A DNA stretch of 64,000 bases from JABJOR01 sp965603075 (GCA_965603075.1 CBFDBO010000003.1:146080-210079); one strand, 5' to 3'; counted from the stretch's first letter, positions 17,449 through 26,249 are shown. The notes: generated by a model from the sequence alone, not told the origin. Numbers and translations: made by a program.

Positions 17449-18477
17449 TCAGACGTATTTTCGTGCACACTCAATAAAGGCATCGACATCCTCACTTTTA
17501 GTATTAAACGCCGTTACCAAACGAATTAAAGTTCCCTCATGATCACCCCATCGGTAGAATTCAAATCCACCGGCTTCCAACCCATCAACAACACGAGCCG
17601 GTAGATCAACGAATAGCTCGTTGGCATCAACGGTGGTTTTAAATGTTGCGCTGGGAATGGTGGTTAAACCTTTATGTAATTGTGCCGCCATGGAATTAGC
17701 GTGACGGGCATTATTCAGCCATAGATCATTGCTCAAATAGGCGTCTAACTGAGCCGATATAAAACGCATTTTTGAAAATAAATGTCCGGCACGTTTGCGA
17801 CGAAAGGCAAATGTTTCGGCCAGATCGCGATTGAAAAACACAACGGCTTCTGCCGCCATACAGCCATTCTTAGAACCGCCAAATGAAAGCACGTCGATAC
17901 CTGCTTTCCATGTCATTTCAGCAGGACTGCAATCCAGTGATACGAGAGCATTGGCAAATCGAGCACCATCCATGTGGACCAATAGACCAAGTTCGTGTGC
18001 CTTTGTGCTAATCGCCCGAATTTCATCAAGTGTATAGATGGTTCCTGCTTCGCTGGCTTGGGTGATGCTTATGGCGCTAGGTTGGACCTGATGGACGGTT
18101 TTCTCAATACCGTCCCATCCCGCTTTCAAACCTTCTGCAGTAATCTTGCCATTTATATTATTAAGCAAAGTTAGCTTCGCACCGCCTGTGAAAAATTCTG
18201 GTGCCCCACATTCATCAACTTCGATATGAGCCGCTGGGTGGCAAAACACAGTTCCCCAAGGGGGGGTCATTACAGATAGAGCAAGAGAATTTGCCGCGGT
18301 GCCCGTGGCAACTAAAAACACTTCTGGGTCCGATTCAAAAGTTGAGCGAATCTTATCTTCGACACTTAATGTTAATGGATCGCTACCATAGGGCATGGCA
18401 TGGCCTTCATTGGCCTTGATGAGTGATTCCATGACCTCTGGCGAAGCACCTGTTGCGTTGTCGGAACAAAAATTCAT
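17449..18477 (-). CDS. Low-specificity L-threonine aldolase
   Basis: A PLP enzyme that cleaves L-threonine or allo-threonine to glycine and acetaldehyde. The 342-residue product has the fold-type I threonine aldolase pattern, with Asp170 in VHMDGARFANAL and the Schiff-base Lys203 in SFGGSKNG. An AAAGGA ribosome site precedes the ATG. The upstream JAMM gene ends 36 bases away on the same strand, so the three genes from 19292 to 17449 may be one unit. A threonine dehydrogenase (54126) offers a parallel route. A related beta-eliminating lyase specificity cannot be excluded. Confidence 0.9.
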   Translation of the reverse strand: MNFCSDNATGASPEVMESLIKANEGHAMPYGSDPLTLSVEDKIRSTFESDPEVFLVATGTAANSLALSVMTPPWGTVFCHPAAHIEVDECGAPEFFTGGAKLTLLNNINGKITAEGLKAGWDGIEKTVHQVQPSAISITQASEAGTIYTLDEIRAISTKAHELGLLVHMDGARFANALVSLDCSPAEMTWKAGIDVLSFGGSKNGCMAAEAVVFFNRDLAETFAFRRKRAGHLFSKMRFISAQLDAYLSNDLWLNNARHANSMAAQLHKGLTTIPSATFKTTVDANELFVDLPARVVDGLEAGGFEFYRWGDHEGTLIRLVTAFNTKSEDVDAFIECARKYV

Positions 18478-18513
18478 ATCGGGCTTCCTTTAAATGTATG
18501 GTCGTTATATGCG

Positions 18514-18972
18514 TCAGGGTATTTCATGCCATTCAGCACACTTAATTTCAAGCATCTCAAATCCGCTGACATCTGCATTGGTATCTAGTTCGGGTAAGAA
18601 CGCATTGGTGATCTGGGCGAGGCCATTAGACACCGAAGTAATCAGCCATATCAATTCTGGTTCATATACCATCTTTAGGTCGCGTTGTGATGGCATCGCC
18701 CTGTGATCAGGGTGGGAATGGTAATGGCCGATGATGCGTTCTTTCGTATTGGCGATATCTTGCATCAGATTAAAACGGATCTGAGGGTCAACTTCAAAGC
18801 TATCGTGCAGATTGCTTTGCGATACATTCGTGCTGGGTGCGATACGGGTAACCTTAAAACCAGATGGAATATCACCCCATCCGGCTATCATACCGCAGCT
18901 TTCATTCGGATAAGCTTGTTCTGCATGATTGGTAATTTGTCTAACGTGACCCGGGGTGATGTTGATAATCAT
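18514..18972 (-). CDS. JAMM/MPN-domain metallopeptidase-like protein
   Basis: A 152-residue stand-alone JAB/MPN domain. The complete JAMM zinc signature is present: Glu24 (PNESCG), then H85-x-H87-x7-S95-x2-D98 in HYHSHPDHRAMPSQRD. Bacterial members of this group remove C-terminal peptides from ubiquitin-like sulfur carriers such as CysO or related partners. No sulfur-carrier or E1-like gene is in the window, so the substrate is unknown. The start at 18972 forms an ATGA overlap with the stop of the upstream membrane-protein gene, giving translational coupling. Confidence 0.88.
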   Translation of the reverse strand: MIINITPGHVRQITNHAEQAYPNESCGMIAGWGDIPSGFKVTRIAPSTNVSQSNLHDSFEVDPQIRFNLMQDIANTKERIIGHYHSHPDHRAMPSQRDLKMVYEPELIWLITSVSNGLAQITNAFLPELDTNADVSGFEMLEIKCAEWHEIP

Positions 18973-19292
18973 TGTTGTGGATAGAGCGCAATAGTTCCAA
19001 GTGTTTTGCCCGAGGTCATATCTAGAATAACAATTTTCGCGCATTTTGGAAATGTACGAGGACCGACTTCAATAATCAGACGACGACCTTCCGCCGTTAT
19101 GCTTTCTGCTGTGCAAGCGGACGGCAGGTTTAGATTGATGTCTCCAAATTCTTGAACAGCAGACTCTATTGTTACTGAATCCGTTGTTTTCTCTTTTCCT
19201 TTGCTCTTGACTGTAAACCCATAAACAAGCAAGGCCATGCCGAGTACAATCAATATACCCATACCGATAACAAGTGCTTTGAGATATTGCAT
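18969..19292 (-). CDS. Small membrane-anchored protein, possibly DUF6476-like
   Basis: This 107-residue protein has one N-terminal transmembrane helix (about 6-27) followed by a basic stretch and a small soluble domain with two cysteines (SACTAES and FPKCAKIV) that could form a disulfide. The C-terminal CAKIVILDMTSGKTLGTIAL pattern recalls short alphaproteobacterial DUF6476-type proteins; that match is from memory. It overlaps the JAMM gene by four bases. Function unknown; coupling suggests it is the membrane partner or anchor of the JAMM protein. Confidence 0.75.
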   Translation of the reverse strand: MQYLKALVIGMGILIVLGMALLVYGFTVKSKGKEKTTDSVTIESAVQEFGDINLNLPSACTAESITAEGRRLIIEVGPRTFPKCAKIVILDMTSGKTLGTIALYPQQ

Positions 19293-19364
19293 GGTGTCTT
19301 ACGCCTCCGTGTGCGAAAAGTAGTCTTTGAGTATAATCTCATACGTCGAACTAAGGAAATCAAC

Positions 19365-20378
19365 GTGTCATTGTCAGAAGATTTAGAGGATCATCAGGGG
19401 AATGTCGATACAGCTTTTAAGGTTTGTGTGCCTTCGATAAAGGTTGGGGCACGTCTTGACCGGTTCTTAACGGACGCTCTAGCAGAACAAGTTGATGGAT
19501 TGTCCCGAAACCGCATTCAAAGTTTATTAGCGCATGCGTGTGTTCGGCTGGATAATACGGTTGTTATTGAAGCAAAGAAAAAAGTGTCGGAGGGAGAGAT
19601 ATATACTGTTTCCATTCCCCCACCAGAACCAGCAATCCCACAACCACAAGATATCCCCCTTGAAATTGCCTATGAAGATGATGATGTCATCGTGGTTAAT
19701 AAGCCCGCTGGAATGGTCGTCCATCCGGCAGCGGGTAATCCTGATAAGACGTTGGTAAACGCCATGTTAGCCCATTGTGGTGAAAGTTTGAGTGGCATTG
19801 GTGGTGTTGCAAGACCCGGTATCGTTCACCGTCTTGATAAAGATACCAGCGGGTTGATCATTGTTGCCAAAAATGAAGTGTCGCATGCATCGCTTTCCCA
19901 ACAATTTGCCGATCATTCTATTGAACGTTCTTACCGGGCATTAGTTTGGGGGGTGCCCAATCCTCTATCGGGGAAGATCGAAGGAAATATTGGTAGAAGC
20001 CCTCATAATCGTAAGAAAATGGCCATAGTTTCCCGTGGAGGTAAATATGCAATAACCAATTATAAGGTGTTAGAAACCTTTAATACAGCCGCCGCATTGG
20101 TAGAGTGTCGATTGGAAACGGGGCGTACGCACCAAATAAGAGTACATATGGCAAGTTTGGGGCATTCAATTATGGGTGATCCCGTCTACGGAAGTGGTGA
20201 GCGCAGGGTTCTTAGAGAAAACACGGCTCTAAAAGATACTCTGAAAATTTATAATTATCAGGCCTTACATGCTCTCATACTTGGGTTCAAACATCCCAAA
20301 ACGGGAAAAACAATAAAGCTTAAATCTGAATTACCAAATAATTTCAATAGGTTAATTGATTCGTTACAAGAAGGCTAA
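19365..20378 (+). CDS. rluD: RluA/RluD-family 23S rRNA pseudouridine synthase
   Basis: This enzyme isomerises specific uridines to pseudouridine in large-subunit rRNA. An N-terminal S4 RNA-binding domain (GARLDRFL onward, residues 28-80) is followed by the RluA catalytic domain with HRLDKDTSG, where Asp158 is the catalytic residue. The start chosen is GTG at 19365, with AAGGA seven bases upstream; the frame upstream (from 19287) overlaps the divergent gene and shows no family similarity. The length, 337 residues, suits RluD. A TATAAT at 19332-19337 is a plausible -10. rpoH follows on the same strand after 125 bases. Confidence 0.93.
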   Translation: MSLSEDLEDHQGNVDTAFKVCVPSIKVGARLDRFLTDALAEQVDGLSRNRIQSLLAHACVRLDNTVVIEAKKKVSEGEIYTVSIPPPEPAIPQPQDIPLEIAYEDDDVIVVNKPAGMVVHPAAGNPDKTLVNAMLAHCGESLSGIGGVARPGIVHRLDKDTSGLIIVAKNEVSHASLSQQFADHSIERSYRALVWGVPNPLSGKIEGNIGRSPHNRKKMAIVSRGGKYAITNYKVLETFNTAAALVECRLETGRTHQIRVHMASLGHSIMGDPVYGSGERRVLRENTALKDTLKIYNYQALHALILGFKHPKTGKTIKLKSELPNNFNRLIDSLQEG

Positions 20379-20381
20379 AAT

Positions 20382-20411
20382 TACTGTATACACAACCACT
20401 GGAATACAGTA
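20382..20411. other. Inverted repeat between rluD and rpoH
   Basis: TACTGTAT and ATACAGTA, perfect 8-bp arms around a 14-base loop, begin just after the rluD stop. No T-run follows. It could be a weak terminator, an mRNA end stabiliser, or an operator for rpoH. Confidence 0.4.
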
Positions 20412-20457
20412 GTATTCAATCAACAAAAGACATTCAAAAAAGAATGTGACTACCGAG

Positions 20458-20501
20458 GAACTCTAACCTTCAATCCAGATAATGGTATTACAGGAGAGTT
20501 C
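20458..20501 (+). promoter_or_regulatory. Leader hairpin hiding the rpoH ribosome site (RNA thermometer candidate)
   Basis: GAACTCT (20458-20464) pairs perfectly with AGAGTTC (20495-20501). After a two-base AA bulge, CCT (20467-20469) pairs with AGG (20492-20494). The 3' arm is exactly the Shine-Dalgarno AGGAGAG, three bases before the ATG at 20504. The stem of ten pairs with a 22-base loop would hold the ribosome site closed at low temperature and melt on heating. The pairing is read directly; the thermosensor role is inference. Confidence 0.55.
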
Positions 20502-20503
20502 AT

Positions 20504-21388
20504 ATGGTTTCAGTAAACCCAGCTTTAGATATTTCACCCGAAAAAAATATTTCACGGTATCTACAACGTATCCGCACCTACCCCATGCTTGAGCATAAGT
20601 ATGAACATGACCTTGCTGTTGCGTGGCGAGAACATGGTGATCAAGATGCCATGCATCAAATGGTAAATTCTCATTTGCGTTTGGTTGCTAAAATAGCCAT
20701 GAATTACCGCGGCTATGGTTTACCTGTAGGCGAGCTTATCGCCGAAGGAAATATTGGTATGATGCAATCTGTTAATAAATTTGACCCGCATCGGGGATTT
20801 CGGCTTTCAACTTATGCTATGTGGTGGATACGGGCTTCTATTCAAGAATATATCTTACATTCATGGTCGATGGTAAAAATTGGAACCACAGCATCTCAGA
20901 AAAAATTATTTTTTAATCTTCGAAAAATTAAAGCAGAGCTTAAAGCATTTGAAGAAGGAGATTTGCACCCTGAACACGTTGAAGTCATTGCATCTAAATT
21001 AAAGGTACCCGAACGTGATGTCGTTTCAATGAACAGACGCATTGCTAAATCTGATCAATCGCTTAATGCCCCTTTACGCGAAGAAGGTGAGGGAGAATGG
21101 CAAGATTGGCTCGTTGGTGAGGAGGATAATCAGGAAGTCACATTAGGTAATCGAGAAGAAAGTGATTGCCGACGCGACTTGTTGTATAAAGCAATCGATG
21201 GGTTGAATGAGCGAGAACGTAAAATCGTCGTCGAACGGCGTCTTCAAGATACACCGTCAACGTTACAATGTTTGAGCGAGAAATATGGTATTTCAAGAGA
21301 ACGTATTCGACAAATTGAGGTCAAAGCTTTTGAAAAAATTCAAAAGTCCGTTCGCAATGCCATGGTCGATAAACAATTAGCTCATTAA
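20504..21388 (+). CDS. rpoH: RNA polymerase sigma-32 (heat-shock) factor
   Basis: RpoH directs polymerase to heat-shock promoters. The 294-residue product has region 2 (residues 50-125, with GELIAEGNIGMMQSV and STYAMWWIRASI) and the RpoH box QKKLFFNLR at 132-140, which separates it from other group 2/3 sigmas. Region 4 ends in a helix-turn-helix (LSEKYGISRERIRQIE). The RpoH box and region 2.1 are where DnaK/SRP-linked control acts in E. coli. The start codon is preceded by a strong AGGAGAG buried in the hairpin at 20458-20501. Confidence 0.96.
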   Translation: MVSVNPALDISPEKNISRYLQRIRTYPMLEHKYEHDLAVAWREHGDQDAMHQMVNSHLRLVAKIAMNYRGYGLPVGELIAEGNIGMMQSVNKFDPHRGFRLSTYAMWWIRASIQEYILHSWSMVKIGTTASQKKLFFNLRKIKAELKAFEEGDLHPEHVEVIASKLKVPERDVVSMNRRIAKSDQSLNAPLREEGEGEWQDWLVGEEDNQEVTLGNREESDCRRDLLYKAIDGLNERERKIVVERRLQDTPSTLQCLSEKYGISRERIRQIEVKAFEKIQKSVRNAMVDKQLAH

Positions 21389-21441
21389 ATAAATATATTA
21401 ACAGCTAAGTTCTGGTCGTTCGACATTTTAATTACGGGTGG

Positions 21442-21975
21442 CTAAGCGCGTGGTCCAGAGGCGGTGATCTCTGCATCAAACGTTTCGGTACTATCCTTAT
21501 GTCCGACCCCTTCACCCCATTCGGTGATTAATTTTTTTTGTTTGGACTGTAGAATAATTATGCGGCGTTGGTTGACCGCTTTCAAGAAAGAAGAGGTGAC
21601 GGGAGGAATGATACTGAAAATCATCCAGCCTGCGGCTGCGGCCCCAAACATTATGACCATATCAAAAACATTAGTAATGATTTCAATGGCCTCTGGAATA
21701 GTATGGCGATCATCCCATAAAGTAATCAAACTTGGAAATACGCCACAAAAATTCATAGCTGACACACAAAATGTTGCATATTTCTCTTCATTTCGATCAA
21801 TGATAAAGGCAACAAACGAAGGCAGCATTCCAAAAAATATGACGAGAACAGTTGGCAAAGCAAAGAATAAAATCACAACGATGATGATCGATGACCAGAG
21901 CACAATCGTTCCGCGTCTACTTTTCTTAAGCGGTTGATTCACTTCCATTGCGTTTCGCGTTGGTTTTCTTGCCAT
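21442..21975 (-). CDS. Small integral membrane protein next to the pseudokinase
   Basis: A 177-residue protein that I do not recognise. A basic N-terminus (KPTRNAMEVNQPLKKSRR) precedes about three hydrophobic helices (near 24-60 and 105-130), and a soluble acidic tail ends AEITASGPRA. It starts 43 bases downstream of the pseudokinase stop on the same strand, so the two are probably cotranscribed. The charged N-terminus is expected in the cytosol. Partnership with the tail-anchored pseudokinase is inference. Confidence 0.75.
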   Translation of the reverse strand: MARKPTRNAMEVNQPLKKSRRGTIVLWSSIIIVVILFFALPTVLVIFFGMLPSFVAFIIDRNEEKYATFCVSAMNFCGVFPSLITLWDDRHTIPEAIEIITNVFDMVIMFGAAAAGWMIFSIIPPVTSSFLKAVNQRRIIILQSKQKKLITEWGEGVGHKDSTETFDAEITASGPRA

Positions 21976-22018
21976 AATAATTATTTATCTAGGTTTTTAG
22001 CCAAAGATAATTTCCATC

Positions 22019-24076
22019 TTACCATTTATACGTTAGGAACAGAATACTCGTGATGATCATCGTTAAAATAATAGAAAACATTGCCGCAGCTTTTTGACCT
22101 GATAACAGCAACTTTTTGTCTTGCGAACCATCGTTTGCCCCCATTTCATCAATTTCTACCTCTGCGGTATTATATTCTTTTCGGGCTTCTAAAAACCCTG
22201 TTTCATCTTCTTGTCGTTGCTCTGTGTTATCGACTAAATCAAACAATTCCGGCAAACTGCCTTTACGAACCAATTGGGGAATTTCTTTTTCGATTATTCG
22301 CCGCGTCTTGCGGTTATTGTAAGTGCTAATCGCGGGACCTAATAACCCGCCAAACCAACTTGATAAACCATAAACGGGTGGAGTTTTTAGCTTCCATTGC
22401 AAAAATGCGAGTAAACTCAAAATACCAATAATAGAGCGTTCTTTCTCAGGTAAAGCCATGGCACTGAGGTGAGGGTGAATATCTTCATTAAACCGCGCTC
22501 CAATAAATGCAGCAATATGCCTATCCATTGGATGAGTTTCATGCTCAACCGTCGACGCCGCTCTATCAATCGCAGGAAGTAATTCACCGATATTGGTAAT
22601 AAACTCATCGATGATTAAGGGGCTCAAACACTGTAGGTGTTTATTCAATTCATAAAGGCATCGCTCTGGGCCGAACCCCATTTCATTAACTTTAAGATAG
22701 TTTTTGCATCTCAAATATTGGCGTTGCCATATTGCGTGACTAGGTACGCTAGAATATTGTGATTTGAACCAGACTTCGTAAAGTTCGCGTGTAACAACTT
22801 CCAACACGTCTTGTGGGTTTTGTTTGTTAAGTATATCAAAAGCAATAAGGGTTCCATAGGATTCAGGATGGAACGAGCGGTTCTTGTAGCGAATGGGACC
22901 TGTTGGGTCGAGCATGATACAGATTTTGGAAATAACAATTTCCTGTGAATGCTTTGGACCTGAACCTCTACTAGCCATCTCCATTAGTCCACTGATGCGC
23001 TCACCTAAGTCTTTATCATCCAATCCACGCCTAAGCCACTTTTCAAAAGTCTCGTCAGCTTTAATAGTTCTGAGCGCTTCATCAGGTGCGAGAGAGAAGG
23101 CGTATGCTAAAGTTCGTGGATTTGAATGCGGGAAGTTTTGGAAAGTGTAAGCGCTTTTTGCCTTGAGCTGGCCTTTTCTCTGACCCGGTGTGTTTTTTCT
23201 GCCGTCTATCCAGATTTCAGCAATTTCGGGTGTCCAACGCGCATTTATATCATCACTTAATAATCCACGTAACATTTCAATGGCGGGTATGGGCACACGA
23301 ATACCAGCACTAATTGCGGCATAAGATCCTCGTTCAATTTTATCACTTAAAATGTCAAATAATGACATGTTCTGAACAGGGTTGCGCCCAAGCAGAATAA
23401 TCATAATGGATACACCAAGAGCGTAGGAATCATCAAGTTCAGACCCACTGCCTCGCCCGATCGGTTCCGCTGTACAGCGCTCAATTGTTTCAAATGAGAT
23501 AGGTTGGTCGTAACCAGCCGGTACCGTCACACACTCGCCCAAGACTAGATCCTGATAGGTATCATCCATAAAGAACATGTTATCGGGGCGAATGGCACGA
23601 TGGGTGATTTCGTTTTCACCAAGGATTAAAAGTCCAGAGAGGCAGGGAGCCAAAATTCTGTTTACAATCTCATATTCACTTACGCGTGTAGCACCAGAAG
23701 CAACAAGATCTGTTAATCTACCACCGTTAGGAAGATCATAAATCACGGCAATTCTTTTATCACCTGTCAAAGGCCATTCAATGACACCCCAATCAACCAA
23801 TGGCATGATCCCCCGAGGAGCGGCTGATTTCAGTTTCATCATAGTGTCGATGCGGACAGGTAGCAAAGGATCACAGATGAGGGCAAAAACTTTCACATTC
23901 GCATCATGTGGATCGGTTACTTTATAGGCAGGCGCATTAGGAGAGTTTAAATGGGCTAGTGGTGACCCAGCATCTATCAGATACCGTTCTTTTAAAACGG
24001 TAGAATATTCTGCAGATGATGTGCCCAGTTCTTCCGGTACGTCTTCTGCTTCTAGGACTTCGGCTTGTTCTGCCAT
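22019..24076 (-). CDS. Tail-anchored eukaryotic-like pseudokinase
   Basis: This is a 685-residue protein. Residues 30-290 follow the Ser/Thr kinase layout: a beta-3-like Lys62 (VKVFAL), a hinge (AVIYDLPNGGRLTDLV), a catalytic-loop equivalent HRAIRPDN at 159-166, and an F-helix equivalent DDSYALGVSIMIILLG at 215-230. The catalytic Asp of HRD is Ala161, and the Asp-Phe-Gly is replaced by Leu-Gly-Glu near 179-181, so phosphotransfer is not expected. A long alpha-helical region (300-650) and a single C-terminal transmembrane helix (about 661-681) follow. It is probably an inner-membrane signalling scaffold facing the cytosol. The upstream leader holds a short CCGGC-AAA-GCCGG hairpin. Confidence 0.82.
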   Translation of the reverse strand: MAEQAEVLEAEDVPEELGTSSAEYSTVLKERYLIDAGSPLAHLNSPNAPAYKVTDPHDANVKVFALICDPLLPVRIDTMMKLKSAAPRGIMPLVDWGVIEWPLTGDKRIAVIYDLPNGGRLTDLVASGATRVSEYEIVNRILAPCLSGLLILGENEITHRAIRPDNMFFMDDTYQDLVLGECVTVPAGYDQPISFETIERCTAEPIGRGSGSELDDSYALGVSIMIILLGRNPVQNMSLFDILSDKIERGSYAAISAGIRVPIPAIEMLRGLLSDDINARWTPEIAEIWIDGRKNTPGQRKGQLKAKSAYTFQNFPHSNPRTLAYAFSLAPDEALRTIKADETFEKWLRRGLDDKDLGERISGLMEMASRGSGPKHSQEIVISKICIMLDPTGPIRYKNRSFHPESYGTLIAFDILNKQNPQDVLEVVTRELYEVWFKSQYSSVPSHAIWQRQYLRCKNYLKVNEMGFGPERCLYELNKHLQCLSPLIIDEFITNIGELLPAIDRAASTVEHETHPMDRHIAAFIGARFNEDIHPHLSAMALPEKERSIIGILSLLAFLQWKLKTPPVYGLSSWFGGLLGPAISTYNNRKTRRIIEKEIPQLVRKGSLPELFDLVDNTEQRQEDETGFLEARKEYNTAEVEIDEMGANDGSQDKKLLLSGQKAAAMFSIILTMIITSILFLTYKW

Positions 24077-24373
24077 ACTACCCGTGTCCGGCTTTGCCGG
24101 CTATTGGCTAGAGTTAATCTGCCATAATTCTATAGCAGCATAAAAATATTATCGTTCAATTTTATCTTACCAGTTTTTCTAACTGGCTTCTAATCAATTA
24201 GGAATAGCGTGTTTAATCTCTGTATTTCTTCCTGTATATAACAAGAATCGTAGAATCTGGCAGTATTGCAAGTCTTTTTTACTTTTTTGTAAATAGAATT
24301 AACAAACTGGGTTTCAATATCACCAGAAAAATGACCAATCTCAGGTTAATAATTTCGACAGAATGAGGCTCAA

Positions 24374-25546
24374 ATGCTCAACCGGTATAAAAATTCAGAC
24401 GACATGATCGCCCATTTAGCTCCAGAAGAAAGCGTTTATTGCATATGTGATAGTGCCCTTGAGAAGCGTGCTCGATGGTTCGTTGAGAATTTTGAGGGTG
24501 ACGTCCTGTATGCTTTCAAAGCCAATCCCATCCGAGCGATTGTTGATGCTCTATATAAAGGGGGCATACGACATTTTGATACGGCCTCAATAAAAGAAAT
24601 CTCCACCATCAATGAATGGTACGATGATGGGCATACCTATTTCATGCACCCAGTCAAAGGGTTAAAAGCGACAGCAGTTGCTTGGCACAATCAAGGTGTC
24701 AGACATTTTGTGGTCGACCATTTGGATGAAATAGAAAAATTTCATCAAATTTTACCAGAAGCAGGAATGGATGCAATTTTGATTGTTCGGATGGCGACAC
24801 CGTCCGATGATGCGACTTTCAATCTATCATCCAAGTTTGGTGTTGCACCGGAAGGTGTCGTTGAATTAATGCGCGCGATTACATCCCGTGGAATCCGAAC
24901 GGGACTCTGCTTCCATGTAGGCTCGCAATGTGTCACGACGAAAGGGCATGCTGTCGCCTTAGATATCACCAAATCTATTTTAGATTTGGCACGCGGGGAA
25001 GGCATCGAAATAGCCTGTTTGGATGTGGGAGGGGGCTTTCCGGCTCCTTATCCAACGGGTGCTACGCCGCCGCCTCTGCAAGACTATCTCGATGTGGTCA
25101 GCGCAGGAGTGAACGCATTGTCCTTGCCGAATAATTGCCCCGTTATGTGCGAGCCAGGACGCGCATTGGTCGCCGAGGGAATGTCGGTGGTTACTCAAGT
25201 CACACTGAGAAAAGAGGGCAGTCTTTATCTCAGTGATGGTACCCATGGTACATTTGGTGGCGTTAAATTAGGTTTGAAGTTTCCTGTACGTGCCATCCGT
25301 CCCAATGCCATGCTATCGACTGAAACTACCCCTTTTACTATTTTTGGACCGACCTGTGACAGCACCGATATATTTCCTTATCAAATGCAATTACCAAAAG
25401 ATATAGCAACGGGGGATTGGTTAGAACTAGGTTTGCTCGGTGCTTACGGCCCCGCTGTTGCCTCAGACTTTAACGGTTTCAAACCAAATCAGTTTTGTTA
25501 TGTGGATGAAGGTTTTGACCCGGACGCGTCGACGGTTTACGTGTAA
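24374..25546 (+). CDS. Ornithine/lysine-type PLP decarboxylase (fold III)
   Basis: This PLP enzyme belongs to the alanine-racemase-fold decarboxylases. The 390-residue product has Schiff-base Lys49 in LYAFKANP, the phosphate-binding GGGFPAPYP region, EPGRALVAEG, and the active-site cysteine motif GPTCDSTDIF near the C-terminus, typical of ornithine decarboxylase. It would make putrescine (or cadaverine) for polyamine synthesis. MtnN upstream in the window recycles MTA from spermidine synthesis. The start ATG has TGAGG upstream. It is divergent from the pseudokinase across an AT-rich 297-base gap in which I see no clear riboswitch. Confidence 0.9.
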   Translation: MLNRYKNSDDMIAHLAPEESVYCICDSALEKRARWFVENFEGDVLYAFKANPIRAIVDALYKGGIRHFDTASIKEISTINEWYDDGHTYFMHPVKGLKATAVAWHNQGVRHFVVDHLDEIEKFHQILPEAGMDAILIVRMATPSDDATFNLSSKFGVAPEGVVELMRAITSRGIRTGLCFHVGSQCVTTKGHAVALDITKSILDLARGEGIEIACLDVGGGFPAPYPTGATPPPLQDYLDVVSAGVNALSLPNNCPVMCEPGRALVAEGMSVVTQVTLRKEGSLYLSDGTHGTFGGVKLGLKFPVRAIRPNAMLSTETTPFTIFGPTCDSTDIFPYQMQLPKDIATGDWLELGLLGAYGPAVASDFNGFKPNQFCYVDEGFDPDASTVYV

Positions 25547-25698
25547 TTGGCATCTTTGCCATTATCGTTGAAGACGTTGGCATTACGGGGATGGCAAGCG
25601 AGCGGTTGAAAAAAACGGGAATAAAGGGTGAGCTAAAAACTTAAAATTGTATTTTTGTTGACCAATACCAAAACCAGTGTTACATAGCTCTCCATGAA

Positions 25699-25747
25699 AA
25701 CAACATCGAAAACAACAACATCGAAACGAATGCGGGCCTAACCCGCA
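25699..25747 (+). repeat. Direct repeat plus hairpin upstream of the unknown ORF
   Basis: AACAACATCGAAA occurs at 25699-25711 and 25714-25726. Five bases later TGCGGG-CCTAA-CCCGCA forms a 6-bp hairpin (25731-25747). The block sits in the 289-base gap between the decarboxylase gene and the unknown gene at 25836. No T-run follows the hairpin, so it is more likely regulatory than a terminator. Confidence 0.4.
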
Positions 25748-25835
25748 GATGTAGGCCTATGCCTGCGCCATTTAAATAAAGCCAATTTAAATAAAATCGT
25801 TTCCCGTTAGTTGAGTTTTCAAGAAAGTTGTTATC

Positions 25836-26240
25836 ATGTCTCCCCAAATCTTTCCCGCGCGTTCGTTAGTTGAATCTCCCGTTTGTCATGTTGGTTGCGT
25901 TGATCACGTTGATCAAATCTGTGAAGAACAGTGTGATAACCGGACGCTTCATATGCGGGTACAGATAGATGCCGTTCCCAGCACGGAATTTATTCACCTG
26001 CTGAGCCACGTTATTGAACAGAAAATTCCCGAGGCAAAATTATTAGTGATGGTTGAGGGGCAATCAATCATCATTCGGGTCCACCATTGCCAGATAAAAG
26101 TATTCCAATGCGATACGTTAGCTTACCGTATTGCCCGTTTGGCAGGGGTTCGACACTTGCAGACAACACTCAATCTTACCCAAGGGCCAGCTCTCTACGC
26201 AGGAAATTTCCGAGGTCGTTCAGATACAGTTATTGAATGA
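25836..26240 (+). CDS. Hypothetical protein, unrecognised
   Basis: A 134-residue protein that I cannot assign. It has no signal peptide or membrane helix. Five of its six cysteines fall into two clusters, three within residues 18-33 (the first in CHVGC) and two near 90-98 (HHCQIKVFQC), and histidines lie close by. A central stretch, IPEAKLLVMVEGQSIIIRV, looks like beta-sheet. Codon use resembles neighbouring genes and no better frame overlaps it. The ribosome site is weak. It ends 9 bases before the purA stop on the opposite strand. Confidence 0.55.
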   Translation: MSPQIFPARSLVESPVCHVGCVDHVDQICEEQCDNRTLHMRVQIDAVPSTEFIHLLSHVIEQKIPEAKLLVMVEGQSIIIRVHHCQIKVFQCDTLAYRIARLAGVRHLQTTLNLTQGPALYAGNFRGRSDTVIE

Positions 26241-26249
26241 AGACTTAGC

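Noticed and set aside
24077..24373. Possible speF-type regulatory RNA upstream of the decarboxylase gene
   Set aside because: That motif occurs before alphaproteobacterial ornithine decarboxylases, but I could not find its conserved helices in this AT-rich stretch.
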